This document shows, piece by piece, positions 1 to 9,900 of a stretch of DNA of 64,000 nt (its first letter is position 1; each line of letters starts with the position of its first letter). Source of the DNA: Doryteuthis pealeii (taxonomy: Eukaryota; Mollusca; Cephalopoda; Myopsida; Loliginidae). The notes under the pieces are model-generated. The model ran no database searches. It was given only the letters and a program-made list of their open reading frames with translations, and was not told where the DNA came from. The stretch lies in NCBI GenBank assembly GCA_023376005.1, contig CM042181.1, positions 18,571,142 through 18,635,141 on the forward strand. The letters run 5' to 3'. Position numbers and translations under genes: made by a program.

Positions 1-72
1 TCATTTTTATCCATCTACATTTCTTTTCTTTACTCATTTTTTCCTCATATTGTCAGATTCATTTCCCATTCT

Positions 73-116
<44 letters not shown>

Positions 117-213
117 TTATATATATATAATAGCTCTATTACTGATATTGAGCACTCCACTAACACACCAAGTGAGCTAGTGATAACCAGATACTATTAT
201 AAAATATAAGTAA
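1..213. repeat. AT-rich flank with TA/CA microsatellite
   Basis: Contains a CACA then (TA)n run at about 74-131. No coding signal or recognisable repeat is seen otherwise. Confidence 0.7.
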
Positions 214-395
214 AATTGTCAGGGTGGCCTAAAGTCTTTATTAGCCAGTGAGGGAGTCTATCCCATTTCACTAGCGCTAGACCAAGGCAATTGTCCTGGT
301 GTCTGAGGCAGAGCACCACACCTACCATCAGCTATGCACTTTACCACACAGATCCCTGTGCTACTCATACGCTGTGTTGACGAGGGCTGAGCTAC
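214..395 (-). mobile_element. tRNA-derived SINE, truncated copy
   Basis: Body of the tRNA-SINE family seen complete at 3200-3441 and 37738-37986: the 'GGCCTAAAGTC', 'GAGGGAGTCTATCCC' and 'CCCTGTGCTACTCATACGCTG' blocks are in the same order. The tRNA-like head (the upper-coordinate end) is missing. Confidence 0.75.
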
Positions 396-413
396 TCTTA
401 ATATAAAATTTGT

Positions 414-600
414 TCAGGTTGGTTGGATTTTATGGCATGTCAACACTTGCTGGGTTATCCTATGCTAAAGACATTTTTGTTTTATTCATTCTTGTTGGGA
501 ATTTTTTTTAAAACTCATTTAAAAAAAATCTTTTGAACTTATAGATGGTACCCTAACAGGTACTACCATTCAGAGTTAGGATGAACCTGGGATAAACAAG
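414..600 (-). mobile_element. Retroposon family B, 3' part
   Basis: Starts with the GGTTGGTTGG tail and the hairpin module (GGCATGTCAACAC ... GGGTTATCCTATGC). At 541-573 it has the 'ATAGATGG.ACCCTAACAGG' block typical of family B (compare 38695-39277). Confidence 0.65.
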
Positions 601-1100
601 TACTATCATAATAAAAGTCCAGCTGTTAATTTGGTGGGCTGAACAAAAACCACTTAAGGGTTAGATGTGGCCTGTAGGTCGGAGGTTTGCGGACCCCTGT
701 TCTCCAAGAATGGCTTCAGCATTAAATAACCCACAAAAATTGATATGCCATTAAACAAAGAAACTTCTGTCCTTCTAATCGTGAAGAAGCTACCGTAAGA
801 AAAGGATGAACCTTCTCATCCCCCAACTATGGGTTAAATAGTACCATTACTGTTCTTCTACAAGGATGGCTCATGGTGATATCTCTCCACAAATCACACA
901 ATTGTAACCAGTCACATATCAGTGTTTACTCTGATGAACATTTTAACAATCTTTTAAAAATTAAAAAAAAAAAATGAATTTGATCAAAATGGTAATGAAA
1001 GATTTTTTTTAAATTTTGAATCCCGGATTTTATAAAAGAAATAAAATAAAATAAAATAAAATAAAATAGATAAATATTTTTTTAAAAAAATGAAAATGTG
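600..1100. other. No gene seen; weak repeat fragments
   Basis: AT-rich sequence. It holds a CTATGGGTTAAATAG fragment near 826-841 that recurs in degraded SINE-like repeats, and an (AAAAT)n run at 1038-1067. Confidence 0.55.
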
Positions 1101-1123
1101 CATCCACAAAATTTCCTTTATAA

Positions 1124-1185
1124 GTCTGGAATTACCAGAAAAGTCTGGAATTACCAGAAAAGTCTGGAATTACCAGAAAAGAGGA
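1124..1185. repeat. 19-bp minisatellite, 3 copies
   Basis: 'AAGTCTGGAATTACCAGAA' is repeated three times in a row. Confidence 0.85.
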
Positions 1186-1274
1186 AAAATTTCTTCAAGA
1201 GCAGAAATTCGAACTTCCACAAATGGTTGAAAAATTGTAAAAAAAACAACAACAAAAAAAAATATTTCTCTGAT

Positions 1275-1660
1275 TTTTTTAGATGAGGCTTGATAATTTG
1301 GATTATTTGGACTATTCTGACTATTGTCCTCATCTTTATTGTTATCTACACTATTTCTCTGAATTTTGAGATGAGGCTTGATAATTTGGATTATTTGGAC
1401 TATTCTGACAATTGTCCTCATCTTTATTGTTATCTACACTATTTCTCTGAATTTTTGAGATGAGGCTTGATAAATTTGGATTATTTGGACTATTCTGACT
1501 ATTGTCCTCATCTTTATTGTTATCTACACATGAAGAAATATCTACAACAAGAAATACCTGAAGAAGCCCAGAGAGTGCATTGGCCGAAATGTTGTGTAAA
1601 TAACAATCAAGATGAGGACAATATTCTGAATAATCCAAAATTAAAAAAAAAAATGAAAAT
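1275..1660. repeat. Foldback element (DG family) with internal 90-bp triplication
   Basis: A unit beginning GATGAGGCTTGATAATTTGG and running to TATTGTTATCTACAC is present three times (about 90 bp each). The region ends with an inverted counterpart (AACAATCAAGATGAGGACAAT). The same family recurs at 3462-3600, 29860-30010, 30345-30482 and 43505-43772. Confidence 0.75.
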
Positions 1661-1989
1661 TTAACCAACAAAAGAACAAAAAGAAAAACAAAAACAAAAA
1701 AGAAAAACAAAAAAGGCATTCTATATCCTCTGATTGAAATCATTTTCCATCAGAAACAAATTTATTTGGTAGAATATAAGACTCCCCGCCCGTCCACAAC
1801 TCTTAATTAGATTTATAAAGTATTAGACAATGAAGTTATGTACAAATACTGGTAGTCTATAGATTTACATTTTAGACACTGTTCATTTCAATTTAATATT
1901 ACAAGATCATAGTATCTGGCTCCGTACAAGTTCTGGCAGTTTATGGTATCTGACTAGCAAATAACTTTACATTTAAGACACTCTTCATT

Positions 1990-2195
1990 TCCATTTGATA
2001 TTACAGTTATATATATATATATTTAGTATTATAGTGTGTAAAGAATAACTTACTCGAGTTTCTATACATACTATAATACTAAATCCGCTCTACTAATGTA
2101 TTGAGCACTTTATATGTATATTTGACTTATCCGATTAATGCTTATATCAACCAAACATTGAGATTAACCCAATATTTTTTACCGGTAAGTCATTC

Positions 2196-2227
<32 letters not shown>

Positions 2228-2240
2228 AGTTAAAAGAAAG
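1990..2240. repeat. TA microsatellites and AT-rich spacer
   Basis: Alternating TA runs at about 2006-2022 and 2201-2227. No coding signal. Confidence 0.6.
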
Positions 2241-2252
2241 GAAATGAATCCG

Positions 2253-2388
2253 ACGGTATGAGTATAGATAAAAGGATATGAAAACAACACAATATGCTGT
2301 TAAAGTGAAAAGATTTTATATCATAGCTATGTTATAAAATGTTTTCACTTTAACATTGTGGTGTTTTCATATCCTTTTATCTATACTC
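2253..2388. repeat. Foldback element, ~60-bp arms
   Basis: The left arm (GAGTATAGATAAAAGGATAT...) and its reverse complement at the right end match over about 60 bases with a few differences. The loop is around ATCATAGCTATG. It is followed by a (TC)n and (TA)n run to about 2443. Confidence 0.8.
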
Positions 2389-2410
2389 TCTCTCTATCTC
2401 TCTCTCTCTA

Positions 2411-2439
<29 letters not shown>

Positions 2440-2444
<5 letters not shown>

Positions 2445-2529
2445 AATAAAGTGTATGTTTTATTGTTAGCATTTTTCAGCACAGATTTCTAGTCAATATT
2501 AGTTACCAAGTATATAATTTGTTTTGTTT

Positions 2530-2567
<38 letters not shown>

Positions 2568-2832
2568 TGTATTTCACTTTTCCCCAGATAGTCTCTATTC
2601 TCCATAACTTGACAAAGGGTGAAGGTTCAGCTGAATATTAAAATTCTGTTTTTTGTTCTGTTTTTTTTTCCATGCTTCAAAATACAAAAGAAACAAAAAA
2701 AAACAAAAAAAACAATGTTCACAAAAACAAAGTTTATATATATATACATATAAGTGTATGTTTTATTGTTAGCATTTTTCAGCATGGATTTCTATTTAAT
2801 AATAGTTACCAAGTATATGATTTGGTTTGTTT

Positions 2833-2924
<92 letters not shown>

Positions 2925-2943
2925 TAAATTCCTCTTATTTCTC

Positions 2944-3009
<66 letters not shown>

Positions 3010-3030
3010 ATTAAATTCCTCTTATTTCTC

Positions 3031-3077
<47 letters not shown>

Positions 3078-3170
3078 AATCTGTATGTTTTATTGTTGGC
3101 ATTTTTCAGCACAGATTTCTATTTAATATTACTTACCAAAGTATATAATTTGTTTTGTTTTATTTCTTTT
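2440..3170. repeat. Triplicated ~90-bp unit alternating with TA/TG microsatellites
   Basis: The block 'GTATGTTTTATTGTTRGCAT ... TAATTTGTTTTGTTTTAT' occurs at about 2450-2535, 2755-2840 and 3083-3165. Long (TA)n(TG)n runs lie in between. ORFs here (Tyr-Ile and Cys-Val repeats) are only translations of the microsatellites. Confidence 0.8.
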
Positions 3171-3199
3171 GCAAAGAAACTAAAAGAATATTATAAAGT

Positions 3200-3442
3200 A
3201 AAAATTCGACGGGGGGCCTAAAGTCGCTATCAGCCAGTTAGTGAGGGAGTCTATCCCCTTTTCAATAGCGCTAGACCAAGGAGATTGTTTTAGCATATGA
3301 GGTGGAGCGCCTACCATCAGCTCCTTACTTTACCGCACAGATCCCTGTGCTACTCATACGCTGAGTTGGCGAGGACCGGTATCGAACTAGGAACCTTGTG
3401 ATTTCTAGCCGAACGCTCTACCGACTGAGCTAACCCGGCCCC
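3200..3442 (-). mobile_element. tRNA-derived SINE, near full length
   Basis: On the minus strand it begins with a tRNA-like head: box A-like TTAGCTCAGTCGGTAGAGCG and box B-like GGTTCCTAGTTCGATACC. A ~170-nt body and an A/T-rich tail next to the GACGGGGGGCC block follow. Near-identical copies lie at 37738-37986 and 28703-29395. Confidence 0.88.
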
Positions 3443-3461
3443 TAAAAGAATATTATAATTT

Positions 3462-3600
3462 GTCTGAATTTTTGAGATGAGGCTTGATGGTTAATATTAT
3501 TTGTATTTTTTCAAACTGTTGTCCTCATCTTTATTGTTATATACACAACATTTTGTCTGATGTGCACTCCAGCCTTCTTCAGGTGTTTCTTGTCGAACTC
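3462..3600. repeat. DG-family foldback fragment
   Basis: Contains GAGATGAGGCTTGATGG, TCCTCATCTTTATTGTTAT and CAGCCTTCTTCAGGTG, the same blocks as at 43505-43772. Confidence 0.7.
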
Positions 3601-3769
3601 GGGGAAACTACTTGAACTCAGTAACCTTTGGTTAACGGAATGAGAACAGTCTACCCCGGTGGATTGAATAGAGGGTTCATTTTGACGTTCTGTTAGGGCT
3701 CCCAATTACGACATGATGACTGGAGGGTATAGCAATCAAAATAAGTGGGCATTTTACTAACCAGTTCAC

Positions 3770-4275
3770 CACAGGTTGGACCTGACACAAGGTTGCAAGT
3801 ATGGAGCACCCAGTGAGAATCAAACTCATCAACAATGGGTTATCAACCATTACACCACATAAGGTGCCCTTCTACCCAACTTGTTCGCCATGAGTAGGAT
3901 CTGACACAGGATTTAAAATATGGGGCATCCAGTGAGGATCGAACTCACTATTCAGTTGCAATGGATCTGCGGGACTAGATTGCAAACCATTACACCATGA
4001 TAGGATGCCCTTATTTACTAAGGTTAGCTTAGTTGTGGCACAATGCCAGGAATATAGAGCACCCAGTGAGAATCAAACTCATCAACAATGGGTTGCTAAA
4101 CTAGTTTATCAACCATTACACCACATAGGGTGCCCTTCTACCCAACTTGTTCACCAAGAGTAGGATGTGACACAACGTTGCAAGTATGGGGCATTCAGTG
4201 AGGATTGAACTCGCTATTCAGTAGTAATGGATCTGCAAGACTAGCTTGTTAACCATAACACCATGATGTGATTCT
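3770..4275 (-). repeat. Cluster of four alternating tRNA-like units
   Basis: On the minus strand, units near 4187-4266 (B), 4058-4136 (A), 3926-4012 (B) and 3800-3870 (A). Three of them begin GGGCAYCC; the first is more diverged. The better-preserved copies show a 7-bp acceptor-like pairing (GGGCATC/GATGCCC), a box A-like TGGTGTAATGG and a T-arm-like GTGAGTTCGATCCTCAC. B units have an extra ~20-nt segment as in long-variable-arm tRNAs. A related unit lies at 53640-53730. They are likely tRNA-derived SINEs or pseudogenes, since each copy differs in the anticodon region. Confidence 0.6.
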
Positions 4276-4338
4276 CATGCAACCAAGATAAATATAGCCA
4301 TGGTGTGTAGAGGATAATAATCTTTTATTTTCTTTGCA

Positions 4339-4339
<1 letters not shown>

Positions 4340-4373
<34 letters not shown>
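4340..4373. repeat. Poly(A) run
   Basis: Uninterrupted run of A, immediately next to the 3' end of the neighbouring minus-strand SINE. Confidence 0.8.
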
Positions 4374-4378
<5 letters not shown>

Positions 4379-4548
4379 GTTGGTTGGTTTTATTGTTTTG
4401 TGGCATATCAACCCTTTTCAGGTCATTTAATGCCGAATCAAGTTATTTTGATAAACAGTACCTGAGGTTGCTTAAGTGATCACCCAATTAAGCATTGAAC
4501 AGGCTCATCGCTGTTTAACTTCAGTTCAGCATGACTTGACTGTAATCA
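4379..4548 (-). mobile_element. 5S-rRNA-derived SINE, copy 1
   Basis: On the minus strand: a head resembling 5S rRNA (GTCATGCTGAA, AAGTTAAACAGCGATGAGCC and a GGGTGATCACTT-like box C region). This is followed by the shared hairpin tail (GGCATTAAATGACC ... GGTTGATATGCC) and AACCAACCAAC. This copy lacks about 25 bases in the head. Confidence 0.75.
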
Positions 4549-4686
4549 TTTTTGTTGTGAAACAAGAAAAGTGATCATAAAATGAGGGTGCCATTTTCTA
4601 TTCTAACAAGTTATAAACTGATCCCCCATTAGTTGACCATTCTCTTTTTCTAATAAAAAATGAAAGCAATAGTTAGAAACCTGCTT

Positions 4687-4894
4687 GTTGGTTGTTTTTA
4701 TGGCATATCAACCCTTTTTGGGTAATTTAAAGCTTAATCAAGTCATTTTGATAAACAAAGAACTCAGGTGGTTTGCAGTACCTGTTTTTGCTTAAGTGGT
4801 CACCCAATTAAGCATTGAACAGGCTCATCGCTGCTTAACTTCAGTGATCTAGCAGGAACAAGTACTTTCAGCATGACTTGACTGTAATCATTTT
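4687..4894 (-). mobile_element. 5S-rRNA-derived SINE, copy 2
   Basis: More complete than copy 1. The minus strand carries TCAAGTCATGCTGAAAGTAC, TAGATCACTGAAGTTAAGCA, GCGATGAGCCTGTTCAATGC and GGGTGACCACTTAAGC, then the hairpin tail and AACCAACAAG. A ~110-bp spacer (CATAAAATGAGGG ... CTAACAAGTTATAAACTGA) separates it from copy 1. The same spacer recurs at 48690-48810. Confidence 0.82.
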
Positions 4895-4971
4895 TGTTAG
4901 GAAACAAGAAAAAAGAATGTGACCATAAAATGAGGGCTCCATTTTCTATTCTAACAAGTTATAAACTGACC

Positions 4972-5185
4972 CTGTTTTTGCTTAAGTGGTCACCCAATTA
5001 AGTATTGAATAGGCTCATCACTGCTTAACTTCAGTAATCTTGCAGAAACTGGTGTTTTCAGCATAACCTGATAGACTTGTTCTATCCTGAAGAAATCCTG
5101 GAAGCAGCACCCCATAGAAAGCCCCCCCTGGATTAATTCTCACTGCTTAATTTTGGTGATCTTGCAGGAAACGATTATTTCAGTG
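4972..5185 (-). mobile_element. 5S-derived SINE, degraded third copy and fragments
   Basis: 4975-5072 repeats the 5S-like central region (GGTCACCCAATTAAGTATTG ... CTGCTTAACTTCAG). 5140-5180 holds a weaker piece. No tail is visible. Confidence 0.6.
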
Positions 5186-5334
5186 TCACCGACTAATTTA
5201 TTTACTTGGTAACTAATATTAAAATTGTTCGATAAATCCTCTAAGAAGAATGTCTTTAAGCAGCTTAGAAAGGATTAACAGATTATCTATATCTCACTTT
5301 GGATTAAGGTCAACTAGACAACAATAATAGAGTC

Positions 5335-5690
5335 GATTCAAAACCATTTCTCATGCAAAAAGGTTTGAGGGTCACCGATTCTAGGGACTGTAGTTCACAA
5401 CCCCCAACGCGTTCCATTAACACAGATACCATTCACACATTTAAAGTTCCATCAATAAACCAATGATTTCTGGGATTCATATTTCGTCATCACAATTTGA
5501 ATGGGAACGCTATCGTTACGTAGCGTTTACATTTAGAAATATTTTCTTGTTTTTTTTTTATACAAACTTTATACACAGATTAAAACCATTTCTCGTACAA
5601 AAGGTATGGGGATCTCGGATTCTTGGGACCGAGGTTCACGACCCCCCTCAATGCGTTCCATTTACACAGATTCTATTTTATATAATTTGT
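5335..5690. repeat. ~242-bp tandem duplication
   Basis: 'AAAACCATTTCTC...GCGTTCCATT' occurs at 5339-5430 and again at 5581-5672, with moderate divergence. No function recognised. Confidence 0.75.
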
Positions 5691-5722
5691 ATATAACCAA
5701 AAGCAAAGAAATTTGCTATATT

Positions 5723-5724
<2 letters not shown>

Positions 5725-5758
<34 letters not shown>

Positions 5759-5850
5759 GGTATAAGTCTTTGAGAAATTGCCAATATTATTTTCAGAAAA
5801 AAAAATTAAAAATATGGTACAAGTCTTTGAGAAGAGCAAGGAAAAAACTT
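5725..5850. repeat. Poly(A) run and 60-bp direct repeat
   Basis: A27-like run, then 'GTACAAGTCTTTGAGAA'-type sequence twice. Confidence 0.6.
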
Positions 5851-5872
5851 TCAGAGCTCTTTCAGCAGTTCC

Positions 5873-6225
5873 AGACTGGTTGGTCGGTCAGTTGGTTGGA
5901 TTTTACAGCATGTCAACTCTTGTTGGGTTATTTTATGCCAAAATATACAAAGCTCTTAAGGTTGGTTGGTTGGTTGGTTGGATTTTATGGCATGTCAACT
6001 CTTGTTGGGTTATTTTATGCCAAAATATACAAAGCTCTTAAGGTTTGGTTGGTTGGTTGGATTTTATGGCATGTCAACTCTTGTTGGGTTATTTTATGCC
6101 GAACAACTTATGTTTTTCATTCATTCTTGATGTGTACTCAATTTCTTTTTTTTTTTTAGAACTCATTTCATTTAATATGTTTAACCTATAGATGGGACCC
6201 TAACATGTACTACCGCTCCTCAAGA
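5873..6225 (-). mobile_element. Retroposon family B, 3' end with tail module in triplicate
   Basis: The ~82-bp unit (GGTTGGTTGG + hairpin GGCATGTCAACTC ... GGGTTATTTTATGCC + AAAATATACAAAGCTC) is repeated in tandem three times. The 'TATAGATGGGACCCTAACATG' block follows at 6187-6210. Confidence 0.75.
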
Positions 6226-6439
6226 TTGTAGAGGAAAAAAAAAAAGATAGGAGCCTTGAAGGAATCACATTAAAAGTTTGTTTCTTTCTTCTTTTTTTCA
6301 GAAAAAAAAGAAAGAAAAATCCTTCACAAACATTTTTTTTTTGTTTTTTGTTTTGTTTCTTTTTTTGTTGATCTTTTTCAGAATTGGAAGAAGAAAATGT
6401 TTGTGAAGTTGTACAAAAATAAACATCACGATTCTGCTT

Positions 6440-6540
6440 AATGAATGGATGGATTTATGAATGAATGAATGAATGAATGAGAGAGTGACTGAATGGATGG
6501 ATTTATGAATGAATGGATGGATTTATGAATGAACACATGA
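6440..6540. repeat. GAATGGATG/GAAT minisatellite
   Basis: Imperfect repeats of GAATGGATGGATTTAT and (GAAT)n just 3' of the TASOR-like gene. Confidence 0.8.
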
Positions 6541-6885
6541 TGGAGTTAAGATGTTTATAGTAGAAACATGAGTATTTGTAGTACTATTCCAATAAGAGAA
6601 AAAAATGATTGAAATGACCATTTACGATATCATTCAATTGTTTCTCCGGAAATTTCTTTTTGTTATAAAAAGGCAGTCGTTAGCTTTTTCTCAGAACCGA
6701 TAGCAAAACAGGATTTTTTTTTTCATTTTTTTCCATTCCTTTTTTTTTCTTTAAACAAGGCAAGCCGATACAATCATTTCTGGTGTCAATTCGACTTTGG
6801 TTTAATATCAATGAGATTTTTGCTATCGGAAGGGAATTTAGCTAAATAAATAAGACCAGATTGTGTTGTTTCATGGGGGAGTGGT

Positions 6886-6974
6886 TCAGAATGGTGGATT
6901 ATTCCAGGGTTGGTTGTAGTAACCTGACATTGGTTTGTCAAAATTTCTGGGAACGAACCAGGGCCATTGTTGAT
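6886..6974 (-). CDS. TASOR: TASOR-like exon 11 (C-terminus and stop)
   Basis: Acceptor TATTTTCTAG|AT at 6975-6976. The exon completes the split Asp codon and encodes residues 3443-3471, including QQWPWFVPRNFDKP and YYNQPWNNPPF, then TGA at 6888-6886. The Trp/Tyr/Pro/Asn-rich ending is unlike the flanking low-complexity sequence, which supports real coding. The 3' UTR continues below 6886. I could not find a clear AATAAA on the minus strand down to about 6300. Confidence 0.72.
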
Positions 6975-9900
6975 CTAGAAAATAAAAAAAGAAAAGTATG
7001 TTTGTTAATTTAGGAGCAGAAGGAAAAAAAAGAGAAAAAAAAAGGAAGGAAAGAAAGAAAAAGAAAAAAGAAAAAAAAGAAAAAGAAAAAGAAGAAAAAA
7101 AAAAAGGAAAGAAAAGGAAAAAAAAAGAAAGAAAAAAAAGAAGAAAAAAAGAAAAAAGAAAAAAGAAAAAAAAAGAAAAAAAGAAAAGAAAAGGAAAAAA
7201 GAAGAAAAAAAAAGAAAAAGAAAGAAAAAGAAAAACAGTGATGATGATAATAATTTTTAGAAAATAAAAAAAAGAAAAGTATGTTTGTTAATTTAGGAGC
7301 AGAAGAAGAAACAAGAAGAAGAACAAAATGAAGAAAAAAAAAGAAGAAAAGAAGAAAAAGAAAAAGAAAGATTTTTCTTTCTTTTCTTAAAAAAAAAGAA
7401 AAAAAAGAAAAGAAAAAACAGTGATGATAATAATAATAATAATAATAACTATCAAAAAAAAAAAAAAAAAAGAAAAAAAAGTCCTCTGGGTTGTGTCAAA
7501 ATTAATTATTGAAAAATATTGTCTGAGAGGGTGGGCATTAAAAATTCAATGTCAGAGAGTTTGTACCATGGGTAAATAAAATCCCAAAATTTATCAAAGT
7601 AGTAAAAAATATAAAACAATTTGAAATAGAAACTTAATTCTGATAACTTTAAATATATATATTAAAATAAAACAAATTATATATAAATATATAATACTGG
7701 GCACATATTTATAAAAACTTTTAAAAACCAATGAGGATTGTCTAAGATTGCATTCTCAAATGTTGACTTTTACATAGATGGGTTGAGTGGCTCAACATTT
7801 TAGTAGAAGGGGGGAGAGAGAGAAGAGAATAAAAATTGAATGTTGGTCTCACCTGGACCCAAATTTGGTCCAGCCATATCTGGACAAAATCCCATGGAAG
7901 ACATGGATGGAGCAGGATTTGAGGAAGCCTGTTCATCCTGGAAAAAAAGGGGGGGAAGAAAAAAGAAGGTATAAAATATGGTGGATATCTAAAGCATATT
8001 TTTAATATTTTCAATTTTTTTAAACTAAATTTCTTTTAAAAAAATCAACTCTTTTTTTTTTTTTTAAACTTAACTAAATTTCTTTTAAATACACAATTCT
8101 TTTTTTTTTAAACTCAACTTTTTTTCACTTAAAGTCCTATACCGCCTCATTTCACCTGGCCGGAAGTCACATTAATTTTCCTAATCTACCCCAAATGATA
8201 GCCATTGCTTAAATGTAATATTAAACATATTTAGAAGTCTTTAATTTGAGGAAATAACAGGTAACTTTAAATGAAAAGGCCATTTTTAGCCATTTCTTGA
8301 TAAATCCTTATAGGAATGGGGATCTGGACTTTGTTTAAATGTAATATTAAACATATTTAGAAGTCTTTGATTTAAGGGAAATAACAGGTAACTTTAAATG
8401 AAAAGGCCATTTTTAGCCATTTATTGATAAATCCTTATAGGAATGGGGCTCTGGACTTTGTTTAAATGTAATATTAAACATATTTAGAAGTCTTTATTTT
8501 AAGGGAAATAACAGGTAACTTTAAATGAAAAGGCCATTTTTTGATAAATCCTTATAGGAATGGGGCTCTGGACTTTGTTTAAATGTAATATTAAACATAT
8601 TTAGAAGTCTTTATTTTAAGGGAAATAACAGGTAACTTTAAATGAAAAGGCCATTTTTAGCCATTTATTGATAAATCCTTATAGGAATGGGGATCTGGAC
8701 TTTGTTTAAATGTAATATTAAACATATTTAGAAGTCTTTGATTTAAGGGAAATAACAGGTAACTTTAAATGAAAAGGCCATTTTTAGCCATTTATTGATA
8801 AATCCTTATAGGAATGGGATCTGGACTTTGTTTAAATGTAATATTAAACATATTTAGAAGTCTTTAATTTAAGGGAAATAACAGGTAACTTTAAATGAAA
8901 AGGCCATTTTTAGCCATTTATTGATAAATCCTTATAGGAATGGGGATCTGGACTTTGTTTAAATGTAATATTAAACATATTTAGAAGTCTTTAATTTAAG
9001 GGAAATAACAGGTAACTTTAAATGAAAAGGCCATTTTTAGCCATTTATTGATAAATCCTTATAGGAATGGAGCTCTGCATTAAGAAAATTCTCAACAGGA
9101 TGTTAAGAGTTAAACTCAAATCTTTTTTTAAAAAGCTCTAATCTTTTTTTAAAGCTCAAATCTTTTTTTAAAGCTCAAAAATCTTTTTTTTTAAAGCTCA
9201 AATCTTTTTTTTTAAAGCTCAAATCTTTTTTTTAAAAGCTCAAGTCTTTTTTTAAAAAGCTCAAATCTTTTTTTAAAGCTCAAATCTTTTTTTTTAAAAG
9301 CTCAAGTCTTTTTTTAAAAGCTCAAATCTTTTTTTTAAAGCTCAAATCTTTTTTAAAGCTCAAGTCTTTTTTAAAAAAATCTTTTTTTTAAAGCTCAAAT
9401 CTTTTTTTAAAAGCTCAAGTCTTTTTTAAAAACTCAAATCTTTTTGTTTTTAAATTCAAATCTTTTTTTTTTAAATTCAAATCTTTTTTTTTTAAACTCA
9501 AATCTTTTTTTTTTTAAACTAAAAATTTTTTTTTTAACTAAAATTTTTTTTAAAAACTAAATTTTTTTTTTTAAATTCAAATCTTTTTTTTAAAACTCAA
9601 ATCTTTTTTAAAAACTCATTTTTTTTAAAAACACATTTCAAAAACATTAAAAGGCCAAAGGTAAAAATCTACTTACCAGAATTTTTTTCGTCATACTGAT
9701 ATGACCTTGTATGGCCTTTATAGTCTTCACCACAAATTCTTTATCCACCGGCAGAGGTTCTGGATTCCGTTTCATGTATTCTAAGCAATCTTCGTATATT
9801 TTCTTGGATTCTTTGATCGTCTGCAAACGATTAGGGTTGACAGACCCCGTGAACTTTTCCAGCACATCCTTTCTCCGATCGTGCAGTTTATTTTTGGTGG

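Noticed and set aside
2672..3126. Tyr-Ile and Cys-Val repeat ORFs
   Set aside because: Pure translations of (TA)n and (TG)n microsatellites.
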